From Morococcus cerebrosus (GTDB taxonomy: Bacteria > Pseudomonadota > Gammaproteobacteria > Burkholderiales > Neisseriaceae), in contig NZ_CP094242.1 of NCBI RefSeq assembly GCF_022749515.1, positions 620,001 to 684,000 of the forward strand: a stretch of DNA of 64,000 bases. Reading direction: 5' to 3'. This document shows, piece by piece, positions 35,334 to 45,739 of this stretch. The notes beneath the pieces are model-generated. The model saw only the letters and a program-made list of their open reading frames with translations. It searched no databases and was not told where the DNA came from. Numbering within the stretch: position 1 is the stretch's first letter; every line of letters begins with the position of its first letter. The position numbers and the translations under genes are program-made.

Positions 35334-36160
35334 ATTTGTCGCTTTCCAAAAATTCTTGCTGCCAAGATAAGGGGAATAATAACCCATAATATCTGCGCGG
35401 TCAGCAATACGGGCATGGTCAGGCTGATTTGTTCGCTCAAACCTGCCATACCTGCGTACATGGCGGTGTTTTCGTAACCGGTCAGGTTGAGCAGGCGGTA
35501 GATGTCGGTGGGGTTGAAAAGGAGGACGGTTTCAACGACGGGTGCGGTGATTGTTTGCTGGGTATCGGCGACAAGGATGCCCAAAAGCGCCATGTCGAAG
35601 ATGACGACGAAAAACAGCCAAACGCCGATGGCGATACCGGCGGCAGTACCGTGTTCTTTGACTTTTGCGCTGATGAGGTAGCCCATGGACAGGAATGCGG
35701 CGCCCAAAATGACGCTGGCGGCAATCAGCAGGGCAAAGGGTTTCCACGCGGCGATGTCGAAGCTGCCGTTGGCGAGTTGGAGCGTGATGCCCGCGATTCC
35801 GTAGCCTGCGGTGGTGGCAAGGGCAAGGATGATGAGGTGTCCGATAAATTTTCCGGCAAGGATTTGGTTGCGGGAAACGGGGTAGCTCAACAGCAGCGCC
35901 ATGGTGCCGCGTTCGATTTCGCCGATGAGGGAATCGTAGGAGAGGAGCATGGCGATGAGCGGAATCAGGAAGATGGACAGGCTGGAGAGGCTGACGACGG
36001 TTACAGTCAGCGGATCGACTTTAACCGAGCCTGTCGGCGAGCTGCCGAGGAAGCCCAATGAGAGGGCGAGGGCGGCGAGTAGGACGGAGGCGGCGAGTAC
36101 CCAGCGGTTGCGCAGGCTGTCGCGGACTTCTTTTCCGGTGATAATCCAAACGGGGTTCAT
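35330..36160 (-). CDS. nosY: NosY, ABC transporter permease for nitrous oxide reductase maturation
   Basis: Membrane subunit of the NosFY ABC transporter, which works with NosD in building the CuZ center of NosZ. The 276-residue protein has about six transmembrane segments with the typical start (NPVWIITGKEVRDSLRNRW) and the motif FLSMGYLISAKVKEHGTA. It overlaps both neighbours by 4 bases (nosF upstream at 36157-36160, nosL downstream), showing tight translational coupling. Confidence 0.93.
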   Translation of the reverse strand: MNPVWIITGKEVRDSLRNRWVLAASVLLAALALSLGFLGSSPTGSVKVDPLTVTVVSLSSLSIFLIPLIAMLLSYDSLIGEIERGTMALLLSYPVSRNQILAGKFIGHLIILALATTAGYGIAGITLQLANGSFDIAAWKPFALLIAASVILGAAFLSMGYLISAKVKEHGTAAGIAIGVWLFFVVIFDMALLGILVADTQQTITAPVVETVLLFNPTDIYRLLNLTGYENTAMYAGMAGLSEQISLTMPVLLTAQILWVIIPLILAARIFGKRQI

Positions 36161-37053
36161 ACGTCCTCCCTTTTTAAGAATTGTGCGTACATGTCGTCGA
36201 GTGTGGGTGTGTGGATGTCGAGGTAGGCGAGGTCGGACAGGTTGCCCAGTTCGCTGAGTAATGCCATGCGTTCTTCAGCCTGACATTGCGCCTGATAGCT
36301 GAGGTCGTCTGAAAGCGGCTGCCAGCGTCCGCTTAACGGACGCGGAGCTTTGAGTCGGATGTTGACGGTGAGGGGAAGTCCGCTTTGGACGTGCAGCTCG
36401 TCCATGCTGCCGTCGGCAACTTTGACGCCGTTTTTCATGACGACGATGCGGTCGGCGTGGCCGTCGAGTTCGGCGAGGGCGTGGGTGCTGAGGAGGACGG
36501 TGGCGCCGCGTCCGTTGAGTTCGCGCACGACTTCGTAAAACATTTGGCGCGAGGCGGGGTCGAGGCCTGTGGTGGGTTCGTCAAACAGCAATACTTTGGG
36601 TTCGCCCAGCAGCGCTTGGGCGAGGGCGAGGCGTTGGCGCATCCCTTTGGAGTAGGTGCCGACGCGGCGGCGGGCGGCTTGGGAAATGCCGACGCGCTCG
36701 AGGAGTTCGTGGTTTTTGGTGAGCGGCTGTTTTTTGAGTTTGGCGTAGAAATTGAGGGTTTCGATGCCGCTGAGGGAAGGGTGCAGGGCGACGGTTTCGG
36801 GCAGGTAGCCGATTTGGCTGCGCAACTGTGCGCCGGCTTTGCTGCCGGTGCGCTCGCCCAGCAGCATGACTTCGCCTTCGGTGGGCGTAATCAGCCCGAG
36901 TATCAATTTGATGAGCGTGGACTTGCCTGCGCCGTTGTGTCCGGCAAGACCGACACTTTCCCCCGCCTTCAAGACTAAATCGACTTGGTTGACGGCTTTT
37001 TGTGCGCCGAAGCGTTTGGTTACGTTTCTCAATTCGACATGGTGTGCGCTCAT
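36157..37053 (-). CDS. nosF: NosF, ABC transporter ATP-binding protein for nitrous oxide reductase maturation
   Basis: Cytoplasmic ATPase partner of NosY. The 298 residues include Walker A GHNGAGKS at 38-45, a signature region YSKGMRQRLALAQALLG and Walker B VLLFDEPTTGLD, then the switch histidine in LSTHALAELDGHADR. A DUS (near 36302) lies inside the 3' part of the gene, coding for LSDDL. The start ATG at 37053 follows an AAGGAAGC ribosome binding site. Confidence 0.94.
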   Translation of the reverse strand: MSAHHVELRNVTKRFGAQKAVNQVDLVLKAGESVGLAGHNGAGKSTLIKLILGLITPTEGEVMLLGERTGSKAGAQLRSQIGYLPETVALHPSLSGIETLNFYAKLKKQPLTKNHELLERVGISQAARRRVGTYSKGMRQRLALAQALLGEPKVLLFDEPTTGLDPASRQMFYEVVRELNGRGATVLLSTHALAELDGHADRIVVMKNGVKVADGSMDELHVQSGLPLTVNIRLKAPRPLSGRWQPLSDDLSYQAQCQAEERMALLSELGNLSDLAYLDIHTPTLDDMYAQFLKREDV

Positions 37054-37328
37054 GAGTGCTTCCTTGTGTGGATGGGTTTCAGACGACGTTGAGGGTCGTC
37101 TGAAAAGGGCGTTCTTTGTATGGGGTCGTCTGAAAAAGGGAGAAGGGTTTCAGACGACGTTTGTGATGGGGCGGCGTTTTCGACTGTTGCCTGCGTTGCG
37201 GGTTGCACCGTATTTGCGGCGGATGCCCGTTGGTACGGCAATGAGGGGCAAAACCTTGCTGCGGCGGGGTTTTAAGGTCGTCTGAAAAGTTTTCAGACGA
37301 CCTTGCGGGACGTATTTGCCGGTTCCGC
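37054..37328. repeat. Cluster of DUS between nosD and nosF
   Basis: In 275 bases there are at least six DUS or near-DUS copies in both directions (near 37078, 37093, 37123, 37148, 37275 and 37290). The last two form a tight inverted pair (37273-37304) able to fold into a hairpin. No gene is seen; nosF probably still depends on read-through or a local promoter. Confidence 0.8.
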
Positions 37329-38684
37329 TTAGTTCAATGAGCCGTTTTCGGCATCGCTCCATTCGGACTGATGGGTTTTGGCTTCTTGCAACAGTTGTTC
37401 TTTCATGGCTTCGTATTTGGTGGTCGTTTTGTTGCTACCCGCCTTCATCAGCGGTTTGCTGTCGATCACGCCGCCGGGAAGGATGGCGGGGAACTGCGAT
37501 TGCGCCCATTTGACGATGCTGATGGCGGGGCTGTTCATCAGGAGGCGGGAAACGGGCGCGCGCCAGATGATTTGGTCGATGATGCCGTTGGGGCGGTACG
37601 CGCTGTCGCCGAAGCCGTCGCCGTCGAGGTCGAAAGCGCTGTTGTCGCTCCAGTAGTTGCCGCGTCCGCCTTCGCCCCAGTCAAGAAAACGTGTGCTGAC
37701 GTATTTGACTTGGCTTTCGTTGTTGATGAAGGCGTTGTCGGAAAGGGTGGTGCCTTCGATGGCGGCGGTGAAGTGGATGCCGATTTCGCAGTTTTCAAAA
37801 TGGTTGGCGACGATTTTGTTGTAGTTGGCGTTGTAGGCAAAAACGCATTTGCCGGCTTTGTTGATGATGTTGTCGTGGATGTCGGAATAGTTGACGTAGT
37901 TGAGCATGATGCCTTGGTCGCGGCTGCCGACGGCGATGTTGCCGTACACGTTGAGGCGGTCGGAAAACATCAAAACGTAGCCCATGTTGTTGCCGACGGA
38001 AATGTTGCCGCTGACTTCGCTGTCGTTGGTGTACATGTAGTGGACGGCAAAACGCAGGTCGCTGAAGCGGTTGTTTTTATAGGTGTTGTTTTTGCTGGTG
38101 TTGGAGAAAATGCCGTCGCGGCCTTTGGAAATGTCGTTGCTGACAACTTGCGCGCCGGGGGCGTTCCAGACGGTTACACCGTTGCCGCGTTCGTTGACGC
38201 GCAGGGTGGAGTCGCCGACGATTTTGTTCTCGCGCACCATGGATTCGGCAGAACCGTGGATATACACGCCGACGGAGTTGTCGAGGATGTTGTTGTGTTC
38301 AATCAGGGCGCGGGGGGCGGTTTCTTCGAGGTAGATGCCGGCGTCCATGGCGGGCAGGCTCATGCCGGAACGGGTGACGGTGAGGTTGCGCAGGGTAACG
38401 TCGGGGGCGATGACGGCAATGGTACGGCCGGTGCGGTCGCCTTCGATTTTGGCGGAGCGGTCGGCAGGGCCTTCGATGGTGATGGGTTTGTCGATAAGCA
38501 GTTTGGTTTTGTAAGTGCCGGAGGCAAGCTTGAGCGTATCGCCTGCCTGCGCGCGCGCGATGACTTCGGGGAGGTTGTCGGTCGGGGAAACGTCGATGGT
38601 GGCTGCAAAGGTCGTCTGAATCATGCCGCCGAACATAAATGCCAGGACAGCGCGTCGCCATGTTTTGAATTGGGGTGTGTGCAT
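37329..38684 (-). CDS. nosD: NosD, periplasmic copper-site assembly protein
   Basis: NosD is a periplasmic right-handed beta-helix protein that works with NosFY to mature the CuZ center of NosZ. The 451-residue protein has a signal peptide (residues about 1-28, ending TTFAA) and repeated CASH/parallel beta-helix strands with N-rich turns (NNILDNSVGVYIHGSAE, DGIFSNTSKNNTYKNNRFSD, in part). Length and start MHTPQFKTWRRAVL fit the family. Unlike the degraded meningococcal locus, no frameshift is visible. A DUS lies within codons near 38609. Confidence 0.94.
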   Translation of the reverse strand: MHTPQFKTWRRAVLAFMFGGMIQTTFAATIDVSPTDNLPEVIARAQAGDTLKLASGTYKTKLLIDKPITIEGPADRSAKIEGDRTGRTIAVIAPDVTLRNLTVTRSGMSLPAMDAGIYLEETAPRALIEHNNILDNSVGVYIHGSAESMVRENKIVGDSTLRVNERGNGVTVWNAPGAQVVSNDISKGRDGIFSNTSKNNTYKNNRFSDLRFAVHYMYTNDSEVSGNISVGNNMGYVLMFSDRLNVYGNIAVGSRDQGIMLNYVNYSDIHDNIINKAGKCVFAYNANYNKIVANHFENCEIGIHFTAAIEGTTLSDNAFINNESQVKYVSTRFLDWGEGGRGNYWSDNSAFDLDGDGFGDSAYRPNGIIDQIIWRAPVSRLLMNSPAISIVKWAQSQFPAILPGGVIDSKPLMKAGSNKTTTKYEAMKEQLLQEAKTHQSEWSDAENGSLN

Positions 38685-38794
38685 GGAGTTCCTCTGATTC
38701 GTGCGGTGTGCGTCGGCACGGTGATGCCTGCCTGTGAGGGCCGTGTTTTTGTTTTATAGCGGAACAGTCTGTTGCGTCCAAACGGTTCTGCTAT

Positions 38795-38863
38795 AAAAGG
38801 TCGTCTGAAAACGAGGGCAGCGGGTTTCGCTAAGACCTGAAAGTTTTTTCAGACGACCTTTCC
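38795..38863 (-). other. Widely spaced inverted DUS pair between nosZ and nosD
   Basis: AAAAGGTCGTCTGAAAAC at 38796 and TTTTTCAGACGACCTTT ending at 38862 could pair across about 35 bases. It may be an attenuating hairpin between nosZ and nosD, or simply two DUS. Confidence 0.6.
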
Positions 38864-38893
38864 GTTAAGTCAGTGATAAACCGTCAAACCCGA

Positions 38894-40864
38894 TTATCGG
38901 GGTTTAACGATCATTTGACCGGACATTTCCATGTGCAGGGCGTGGCAGAACCATTGGCAGTAATACCAGTGTACGCCCGGACGGACGGCTTTGAAGGTTA
39001 CCGATTGGGTAGCTTGCGGGCCGATTTCCATGGCGATGCCGTAGCCTTCCAAAGTGAAGCCGTGGGTCAAGTCTTCGATGGTTTCAACGTTGGTCACATA
39101 TACGGTCACTTCGTCGCCTTGGTTGACTTCGAATTGCGGGATGCTGTACGCAGGCGCAACGGCAGTCATGTATACGCGGACTTTGTTGCCCTCGCGGATG
39201 ACTTTGGCGGCTTTTTCCAGCTCGACACCGTCTTTTTTCGCTTGTTCCACAGCGTCTTGCCAGAACCATGGGTCTTTGCGGTCCCAGGTTTTTTTCGGGT
39301 TGACTTTGGAAGCGGCAACCAGACACAGGTCATGCGGTTCGGCAAAGGTCGGGTTGTCGTGTACCAGGCGCATTTCGTCGCCGGAGATGTCGATCAACTG
39401 GTCGCATTCCGGTTTCAGCGGGCCGGCGTTGAGGAAGCGGTCTTTGGAGAATTTGTTCAAAGATACCAGCCATTTGCCGTCGGCTTCCTTGGTTTCGCCC
39501 ATGGTCGTATGGTTGTGGCCGGGTTGGTAGTGGACGTCGAGTTTTTGTTTGATCGGATCCACTTTTTCGCCTTTGTAGGCTTTGATGGCGTCGTCGATGT
39601 TCCATTTAACCATTTGGCTGTCGATAAACAGCGTGGTGTAGGCGTTGCCGCGGCCGTCAAACGCGGTGTGTAAAGGACCGAGACCCAGTTGGGGTTCGGC
39701 GACAACCACGTCGCGCTCTTTGATTTTGCCGGCGAACAAATCGTCCAGTTTGCTGACGTCCAATACGGTAACGGTCGGAGACAGTTTGCCGTTGAGCATG
39801 ATGTATTTGCCGTCAGGGGAAGCGTTACAGCCGTGCGGAGAGTTCGGCACGGGGATGTAGCGGGTGTAAGGGGAATTGGCTTCTGCGCGGCCGTCCAGCA
39901 TTTTCACGCCGTTGACTTCTTTGAAGTCGCCTTTTTTGATGCCTTCTTCGATGGCGGCAAGATTGAAGACTACGCACCAGTCTTGCTCGTTGGAAGAAGC
40001 ACCTTGTACGGTCAGGGCGCGTTCGGAGTTGTAGCAGGTGGAGAAGGAGTATTTGCCTTGGTAGTCGGCATCGCCGTTGTCCAAGTTGCCGTCCACCAAT
40101 ACTTGCCATGCGATGTCCATGGTTTCGCCGTCGATGGCGGTATAAACGGCATTCCAAGTTTTGGCGTCGTTCCAAGTACCCACGCCGCTTACCGGTACGA
40201 TGTGTTCGCCGTTGGCAAAGACGTAGCCGGTTTTCGGATAACGTTGCGGACGCAGACCGTGTACACCGGAAACGTTAGGGATTTCGGTGATTTTGTCGGT
40301 TTTCATGAAGTCCAGGCGGACGCGGCAAACGCGGTTGTTTGCTTTGTCGTTGGCATATGCGTAGCGACCGTCGTAAGTCTGGTCGGTAAACGACAAGTGA
40401 GGGTGGTGCAAGTCGCCGTTAGGGTAGCAGCGTAGGCCGCTGTCCTTCAGGAACTGGTTGGTTTCCGGCGTATTTTTTTCATTCAAAATACGCAGGCTCT
40501 CGTTGGTACGGCCCCAACCGGTCGCGCTGTCCATGTTGAATACGGGGATACGCATCAGTTCGCGCATGGAAGGTACGCCGATCAAGCGCATTTCGCCCGA
40601 TTGGCCGCCGGAGAGGAAGCCGTAGTATTGGTCGAGTTCGCCCGGACCGACTTCGGAAGTCTGTTTGCCCGGTTCGGCAGAGGCATGGGACTCGGTTTTA
40701 GCGGCAGGCGCAGCACCTGAAGCGGCGGTTTTATCGCCACCCTCTTTGGAACAGCCCGCCAAACCCAACAGACCGGCGCCGGCAATACCTGCGCCTGAAA
40801 CGGCGGCAGTACCTAAGAATGAACGACGGCTTAAGCCGTTTTGTTCTAATTTTTCGTCTGACAT
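38894..40864 (-). CDS. nosZ: TAT-dependent nitrous oxide reductase
   Basis: NosZ reduces N2O to N2 in the periplasm. The 656-residue protein carries a twin-arginine signal ([13 protein letters not shown]). CuZ histidines appear in order in the seven-bladed propeller: [39 protein letters not shown] and EPHDLCLV. The C-terminal cupredoxin domain holds the CuA site [18 protein letters not shown] precedes the ATG at 40864. It is a clade I enzyme by TAT signal and by the nosRZDFYL order. All ligands are present, so an active enzyme is expected. Confidence 0.97.
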   Translation of the reverse strand: MSDEKLEQNGLSRRSFLGTAAVSGAGIAGAGLLGLAGCSKEGGDKTAASGAAPAAKTESHASAEPGKQTSEVGPGELDQYYGFLSGGQSGEMRLIGVPSMRELMRIPVFNMDSATGWGRTNESLRILNEKNTPETNQFLKDSGLRCYPNGDLHHPHLSFTDQTYDGRYAYANDKANNRVCRVRLDFMKTDKITEIPNVSGVHGLRPQRYPKTGYVFANGEHIVPVSGVGTWNDAKTWNAVYTAIDGETMDIAWQVLVDGNLDNGDADYQGKYSFSTCYNSERALTVQGASSNEQDWCVVFNLAAIEEGIKKGDFKEVNGVKMLDGRAEANSPYTRYIPVPNSPHGCNASPDGKYIMLNGKLSPTVTVLDVSKLDDLFAGKIKERDVVVAEPQLGLGPLHTAFDGRGNAYTTLFIDSQMVKWNIDDAIKAYKGEKVDPIKQKLDVHYQPGHNHTTMGETKEADGKWLVSLNKFSKDRFLNAGPLKPECDQLIDISGDEMRLVHDNPTFAEPHDLCLVAASKVNPKKTWDRKDPWFWQDAVEQAKKDGVELEKAAKVIREGNKVRVYMTAVAPAYSIPQFEVNQGDEVTVYVTNVETIEDLTHGFTLEGYGIAMEIGPQATQSVTFKAVRPGVHWYYCQWFCHALHMEMSGQMIVKPR

Positions 40865-40984
40865 ACAACACTCCTTGGATAAAATTCGGCAGCCGGCGTT
40901 TTCAGACGACCTGCCGATTGAAAAAACGTATTTATGTTTATAAGTGTGGGTACGGTTGACCCGGTATTTCTTTAGGGTTTCAGA

Positions 40985-43336
40985 TTATTCGCCGGCTTTA
41001 GGGGCGGTTTCTTTTTTCACAAACTGCACAACCTGCTCCCCAGGCTGCTGTTTTGCAGATGCGGTTTCGGGGTCGGCTTTTGCCGCCGCCTGTTTTTGTT
41101 TTTTCTTGTTGGTTGCCACAACTTGCGGGCAACGTGTGTCATGGTGATACATGACTTGGCAGTGCAGGCACTGGATACATTCGTTCGGATGGATGTCTCC
41201 TTCCGGTGCAATCGCCTGAACGGGGCATTCGTGCGTACAGATTTGGCAAGGGTTGCCGCACATTTTGTAGCGGCGAAGCCAGTCGAATACGCGGAAGCGG
41301 CCGGGTAGGGCGATGCCCGCGCCCAATGGGCACAGATAGCGGCAGAAGAAGCGTTCGATAAAGAGGCCGGCAACCAAAAGGGTAACGGCAAACGCGACAA
41401 ACCACCATTCGCGGACGAATTTCAAAATAATCGCTGTTTTAAAAGGTTCTACTTCTGCGAATTTTTCCGCCGTGCCCAAATCGTACAGGGAAATTGCCAA
41501 CAGTGCGAAGAAAATGACGTATTTAATCGCAGTCAGGCGCGTGTGCAGCAGGTGCGGCACGGTAATCTGTTTCACGCCCAATTTTTTGGCGATACGGTTG
41601 GTCAACTCTTGCAGCGAACCGAAGGGGCAGAGCCAGCCGCAGAATGTACCGCGGTTCCACAGCAGCATGGTTGCGGCGGTAAACAGCCACAGGATGAACA
41701 CAATCGGATCCATCAGGAAGAAGTCCCAACGGAATTCGGTCAGGATGGCGGAGAACAGTGTCAGCGTATTGACGACCGACAGTTGCGCCTGAGCGTACCA
41801 ACCGATATAGAACAGGGTAAATGTCAGAAATACCAGGCGGAAGCGGTCGTACCATTTCTCATAGCGGACAATCCAGTCTTGGAACAGGAAGACCAAAAGC
41901 AGGATGGTCAAGGCGATGCCGACTACGGCGATTTGTCCTTGTTTCGCTTTCCACACCTGTTTCCAGAGTTGGTTGGACGCACCGTCGTTTGAAGAGGCTT
42001 CTTCGGCTATGCCTTTGGTGTCTGAGGCTTGGTCGGCGGCAGGAGCGGCTGCCGGTTCGACTGGCGCGCTGATTTCGACGGGCGGTGCTTTCGGATCATC
42101 GACATAGTAACCTTGAGGCAGCTCGTAATCCAAATCGGCGGTTACGAACGCTTTGTCGTTTACGCTCAATACGCGTTGAACCATCAACTGCAAACGCCAA
42201 GGTTCGGCAGCATCGAATTCCACGCCTTCGGGAATCGTAAACCAAGATACTTCTTTAAAGTGGGGCGCGCCTTCGGCTGCCAAATCAACCAAGCGTTCGT
42301 GTTGCGCGTCGGTGAAGCGGAAGCTGTTTTCGCCTTGAATCATCTCGATACGGTCGAAAATACCGCCGCGGACATAGCCCGAACCTTTCCAAGAATAACG
42401 GCCTTCACCGGCAACTAAGACAGCTTGTTGACCCGGTTGCAGACGGTTTTGCAGGTTTTTCCAACCTTCCTCGCCCAACAGGCTTTTGCCGATGGAAGGC
42501 TGGCTGACTACGGCAGTGTACAAATCGATAAAGGTATCGTCGCCTGCGCCTTGTTCGGCGTGTTCGGCAACACCTGCTTTGCCGCCTTTTTCAAACAGCT
42601 TGTTAATTTCATCAACAGTAATGTGCAGATGGCCGATGGCTTTTTGTTCCAGCAGCGCATTCCAAGATTGGATGTCCTGTTTGTCAGGGTTGACAGCGCG
42701 GCGAGGTCGGGTTTGAGCCGCAGGAGTGGCAGCCTGTTGCGTATCCGCAGCATTGGTGGAGGTCGTCTGAACGGCTTTGTCAGTGCCCAAACCATATTTG
42801 CCGGCAACAACTTTGAACGAACGCTGGATACTGTCGTTAATCACCATCAGCGTAACGGTCGCGCCGCTGATGATGTCCCCGGGGGCAACGCCCGGAGTAG
42901 GTGGATTTTTAATAAAATTCAAACCGATATACTTATTGATGAATTTATCCACACGCGATTGCGGGATACCAATAAGCATAATCGGCTCATGGTGATCGAC
43001 CAACTTCGCACCGGCGATCGTTCCGTCGTTGGCCAAAGCCATCATCGTATCAATCGGTTTGCTCGAATAGCCGCGTGTATTGACCACGTCCGTCGTGATA
43101 TACACCAAACCCAACTGCTCGTCGCCCTTATAAACACGGGCAACCATAGGCTTGCCTTCAGGCTTGCCATAACGGTCTGCACCCGGAAAAATTTCCGAAG
43201 GCTGGACTTTTGACAAAAAGTCAGGCAAACGCTCAGCGTAAGCGGGCAGTGTCGAAAACAATAGGATAAATACGGCAAACATCGCCAGCATCATATTCAA
43301 GATGCCTGATGTGTGTTTCGTTTTTAGGCAGGACAT
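40985..43336 (-). CDS. nosR: NosR, nitrous oxide reduction electron-transfer/regulatory flavoprotein
   Basis: NosR is an inner-membrane flavo-iron-sulfur protein needed for nosZ expression and electron supply. The 783-residue protein has an N-terminal signal/anchor, a periplasmic FMN-binding domain with the covalent flavin motif SGATVT at about residue 155, a membrane domain starting near 480, the CGWLCPFG and CRYLCPLG motifs, and two C-terminal cluster-binding motifs (CGNPCQICTHECP and CIQCLHCQVMYHHDTRCP). It leads the operon, 120 bp ahead of nosZ, behind an FNR-type promoter. Confidence 0.95.
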   Translation of the reverse strand: MSCLKTKHTSGILNMMLAMFAVFILLFSTLPAYAERLPDFLSKVQPSEIFPGADRYGKPEGKPMVARVYKGDEQLGLVYITTDVVNTRGYSSKPIDTMMALANDGTIAGAKLVDHHEPIMLIGIPQSRVDKFINKYIGLNFIKNPPTPGVAPGDIISGATVTLMVINDSIQRSFKVVAGKYGLGTDKAVQTTSTNAADTQQAATPAAQTRPRRAVNPDKQDIQSWNALLEQKAIGHLHITVDEINKLFEKGGKAGVAEHAEQGAGDDTFIDLYTAVVSQPSIGKSLLGEEGWKNLQNRLQPGQQAVLVAGEGRYSWKGSGYVRGGIFDRIEMIQGENSFRFTDAQHERLVDLAAEGAPHFKEVSWFTIPEGVEFDAAEPWRLQLMVQRVLSVNDKAFVTADLDYELPQGYYVDDPKAPPVEISAPVEPAAAPAADQASDTKGIAEEASSNDGASNQLWKQVWKAKQGQIAVVGIALTILLLVFLFQDWIVRYEKWYDRFRLVFLTFTLFYIGWYAQAQLSVVNTLTLFSAILTEFRWDFFLMDPIVFILWLFTAATMLLWNRGTFCGWLCPFGSLQELTNRIAKKLGVKQITVPHLLHTRLTAIKYVIFFALLAISLYDLGTAEKFAEVEPFKTAIILKFVREWWFVAFAVTLLVAGLFIERFFCRYLCPLGAGIALPGRFRVFDWLRRYKMCGNPCQICTHECPVQAIAPEGDIHPNECIQCLHCQVMYHHDTRCPQVVATNKKKQKQAAAKADPETASAKQQPGEQVVQFVKKETAPKAGE

Positions 43337-43372
43337 GGCTGTTCCCGATTATTCGATACTCTAAACATTAAC

Positions 43373-43414
43373 ATTATATGAATCCATTATTTGCAATAAT
43401 TTGACCTATGTCAA
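43373..43414 (-). promoter_or_regulatory. Class II FNR-type promoter of the nos operon
   Basis: TTGACCTATGTCAA (43401-43414) is a perfect 5-4-5 palindrome close to the FNR consensus TTGAT-N4-ATCAA. On the minus strand a perfect TATAAT (43373-43378) has its centre exactly 32 bp away, the spacing of class II FNR promoters with the box at -41.5. Transcription should start near 43366, 30 bases before nosR. Confidence 0.8.
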
Positions 43415-43608
43415 ATTTACAAATCTTAAAACCAGATTTGGAGGGTATGTAATACTTTATAAGTATATGGATATGGGTCTGATTTCATTGCAAATAGAAA
43501 TAGAAAACAAAGTGATTATATGCTTTTGCCTGCTTCTAGATGTCTTGGTTTGGATTGATTATTAGTTGAAATAAACATATGTATTGAATGAGGGCTATCT
43601 AAATAAAG

Positions 43609-43650
43609 AGGTCGTCTGAAAACCGAAAAATCAGTTTTCAGACGACCTTT
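43609..43650 (-). terminator. DUS-pair terminator of accD
   Basis: AGGTCGTCTGAAAAC and GTTTTCAGACGACCT form a 15-bp stem, 23 bases after the accD stop codon. Confidence 0.85.
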
Positions 43651-43672
43651 GTTTAGCTCAAACCTCCCCGGT

Positions 43673-44548
43673 TTAAGCAGCGTTGACTTTGTCTTCGCGG
43701 CGCAGCAAGGTAATCAGGTCGCTGATGCGCTGTTTCATGCTGCGGCGGTCGACGATTTGGTCGATAGCGCCTTTCTCCAGCAGGAATTCTGCGCGTTGGA
43801 AGCCTTCGGGCAAGGTTTCGCGGACGGTTTGTTCGATAACGCGCGGGCCGGCAAAGCCGATAAGGGCGTTGGGTTCGGCAAGCACGACATCGCCGAGGAA
43901 GGCGAAACTGGCGGATACGCCGCCCATGGTCGGGTCGGTCAGGACGGAGATGAACGGCAAGTGTTTTTCAGTCAGAAGATGCAATGCCGCGCTGGTTTTG
44001 GTCATCTGCATCAATGAGTTGACACCTTCCTGCATACGCGCACCGCCCGATGCGGCAACACAGATGAAAGAGCAGTTGTCGGCTACGGCGCGGCGTACGC
44101 CTTGGACGAAGCGTTCGCCGACGACGGAGCCCATAGAGCCGCCGATAAAGCGGAATTCGAAGGCGGCAATTACGACGGGCAGGCCGTTCATAAAGCCTTT
44201 CATCACGACCAACGCATCATCTTCGCCGGTGGCTTTGCGCGCTGCGGCCAAGCGTTCGGGATATTTTTTGCTGTCTTTGAATTTCAGCGGGTCGGTCGGT
44301 TTGATATTGGCGGCGATTTCTTCGCGGCCTTCCTCGTCCAAAAGCAAATTGAGGCGTTCGCGCGCGGAAAGCGGGTTGTGGTGGTTACATTTCGGGCAAA
44401 CTTGGTCGTTTTGCTGAAGTTCGGTCGAGTAGATGGTTGCCGAGCAGGAAGGGCATTTGTGCCACAGGCCTTCGGGAACGTTGGACGAGCCTTCGCTTTT
44501 GCTGCGGTTTTTGATTTTGGGCGGTAGGATTTTGTCTAACCAACTCAT
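43673..44548 (-). CDS. accD: Acetyl-CoA carboxylase carboxyltransferase subunit beta
   Basis: AccD with AccA transfers the carboxyl group from biotin to acetyl-CoA, making malonyl-CoA for fatty acid synthesis. The 291-residue protein has the N-terminal zinc ribbon ([14 protein letters not shown] and CPKCNHH) and the crotonase-like core ([49 protein letters not shown]). It follows trpA in the same direction with a 59-base gap holding a DUS, so the two are likely cotranscribed. Confidence 0.97.
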   Translation of the reverse strand: MSWLDKILPPKIKNRSKSEGSSNVPEGLWHKCPSCSATIYSTELQQNDQVCPKCNHHNPLSARERLNLLLDEEGREEIAANIKPTDPLKFKDSKKYPERLAAARKATGEDDALVVMKGFMNGLPVVIAAFEFRFIGGSMGSVVGERFVQGVRRAVADNCSFICVAASGGARMQEGVNSLMQMTKTSAALHLLTEKHLPFISVLTDPTMGGVSASFAFLGDVVLAEPNALIGFAGPRVIEQTVRETLPEGFQRAEFLLEKGAIDQIVDRRSMKQRISDLITLLRREDKVNAA

Positions 44549-44607
44549 GGATGACTCCTTGGAATTCGGGATTCAGACGACCTTTGCGTGTGTTTTCGGA
44601 AAAGGCC

Positions 44608-45393
44608 TTAACGGATTGCGTCTTTTAATTCTTTTACCAACGCGCCGACGGCTTCTGCTTCTCGGCCTGCGTTATTTTCAATTTCTTTGACGATGCGGCT
44701 GCCGACGATGACGGCATCGGCAACAGCGCCGATTTTGCGCGCACTTTCGGCGTTACTGATGCCGAAACCGACGCCGATCGGGATGTCGATATACTTGCGC
44801 AAAAGCTCTATTTTACGCGAAACTTCTTCGGTATCCAAACTTGCCGCGCCGGTAACGCCTTTGAGCGAAACGTAATAGACAAAGCCACCTGCAACGCGGG
44901 CGATGGTTTGGATACGCTCTTCGGTCGTGGTCGGGGCAATCAGGAAGATGCAGTCGATACCGCGCGCTTTGAGTTCGTCGTGTAGCGGGGTGATGGTTTC
45001 GACAGGGGAATCGACGGTCAGCACGCCGTCCACGCCCGCTTCGGCAGCCGCTTGGGCAAATGCCTGATAACCTATTTTATGAATCGGGTTCAGATAACCC
45101 ATCAGGACGATGGGCGTGTTGCCGTTTGTTTCGCGGAAGCGGCGTACGATGTTCAATACGTCATTGAGGGAAACTTTGTTTGCCAACGCACGCTCGGCGG
45201 CGCGCTGGATGGTCGGACCGTCCGCCATCGGGTCGGAAAAGGGAACTCCCAATTCCAGGATGTCGGCGCCGTTTTCAACCAAACTGTGCATCAGCGCAAG
45301 CGTGGTATCGAGATCGGGATCGCCTACGGTAATATAGGGAATCAGGGCTTTTGCGCCGTCAAGTGCGGCAAAGGTTTGCTGGATTCTGCTCAT
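44608..45393 (-). CDS. trpA: Tryptophan synthase alpha chain
   Basis: TrpA cleaves indole-3-glycerol phosphate to indole and glyceraldehyde-3-phosphate; indole is channelled to TrpB. The 261-residue TIM barrel has the catalytic glutamate in [17 protein letters not shown], the catalytic aspartate in [11 protein letters not shown], and the phosphate-binding [13 protein letters not shown]. The start at 45393 gives [13 protein letters not shown], the usual N-terminus; upstream in-frame starts would add 33 residues with no homology. trpB is not adjacent in this window. Confidence 0.97.
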   Translation of the reverse strand: MSRIQQTFAALDGAKALIPYITVGDPDLDTTLALMHSLVENGADILELGVPFSDPMADGPTIQRAAERALANKVSLNDVLNIVRRFRETNGNTPIVLMGYLNPIHKIGYQAFAQAAAEAGVDGVLTVDSPVETITPLHDELKARGIDCIFLIAPTTTEERIQTIARVAGGFVYYVSLKGVTGAASLDTEEVSRKIELLRKYIDIPIGVGFGISNAESARKIGAVADAVIVGSRIVKEIENNAGREAEAVGALVKELKDAIR

Positions 45394-45739
45394 CTTGATT
45401 TCTCGTTTCCGTAACGGCTGTTTCCAGCCGGTTTTCATCGACAATAAGTTGGCAAGTATAGCATTGACTGTCTGTTTCGGGCGAAACTGCATGACATTTC
45501 CTGATGATTTTCTGTATGGAAAGGTCGTCTGAAAAAGGGCAGGGCGGTTGTTTTACTGTTATGGAAGCCGTGATGATTTGAATTGTTGTCCATATCGCGC
45601 AGTTGCCTTCGAAAATGCTTCAACTTTCCCGCCAAATTCCGTTAATTTCCATTAAAGGTCGTCTGAAAGCCTTCGGTGTCATACTTTCTCGGTTATAATA
45701 GCCGGCTTCTTCAATCTGACCCTTTTTCGGAAATATATC
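45394..45739. other. Divergent promoter region between trpA and the DUF808 gene
   Basis: The 346-base gap carries two single DUS (near 45523 and 45657) and a TATAAT at 45694-45699, probably the -10 box of the plus-strand gene. No small gene is supported. Confidence 0.55.

Larger units (their letters stand above)
43337..43672. other. Intergenic region upstream of nosR
   Basis: Besides the FNR promoter and the accD terminator (43609-43648), the AT-rich middle part (about 43415-43600) shows no gene or known repeat. Confidence 0.6.

Noticed and set aside
37371..38759. A 462-codon open frame on the plus strand opposite nosD
   Set aside because: It is the antisense shadow of nosD, low in complexity (V, G, A, D rich), with no ribosome binding site or family; nosD is fully supported.
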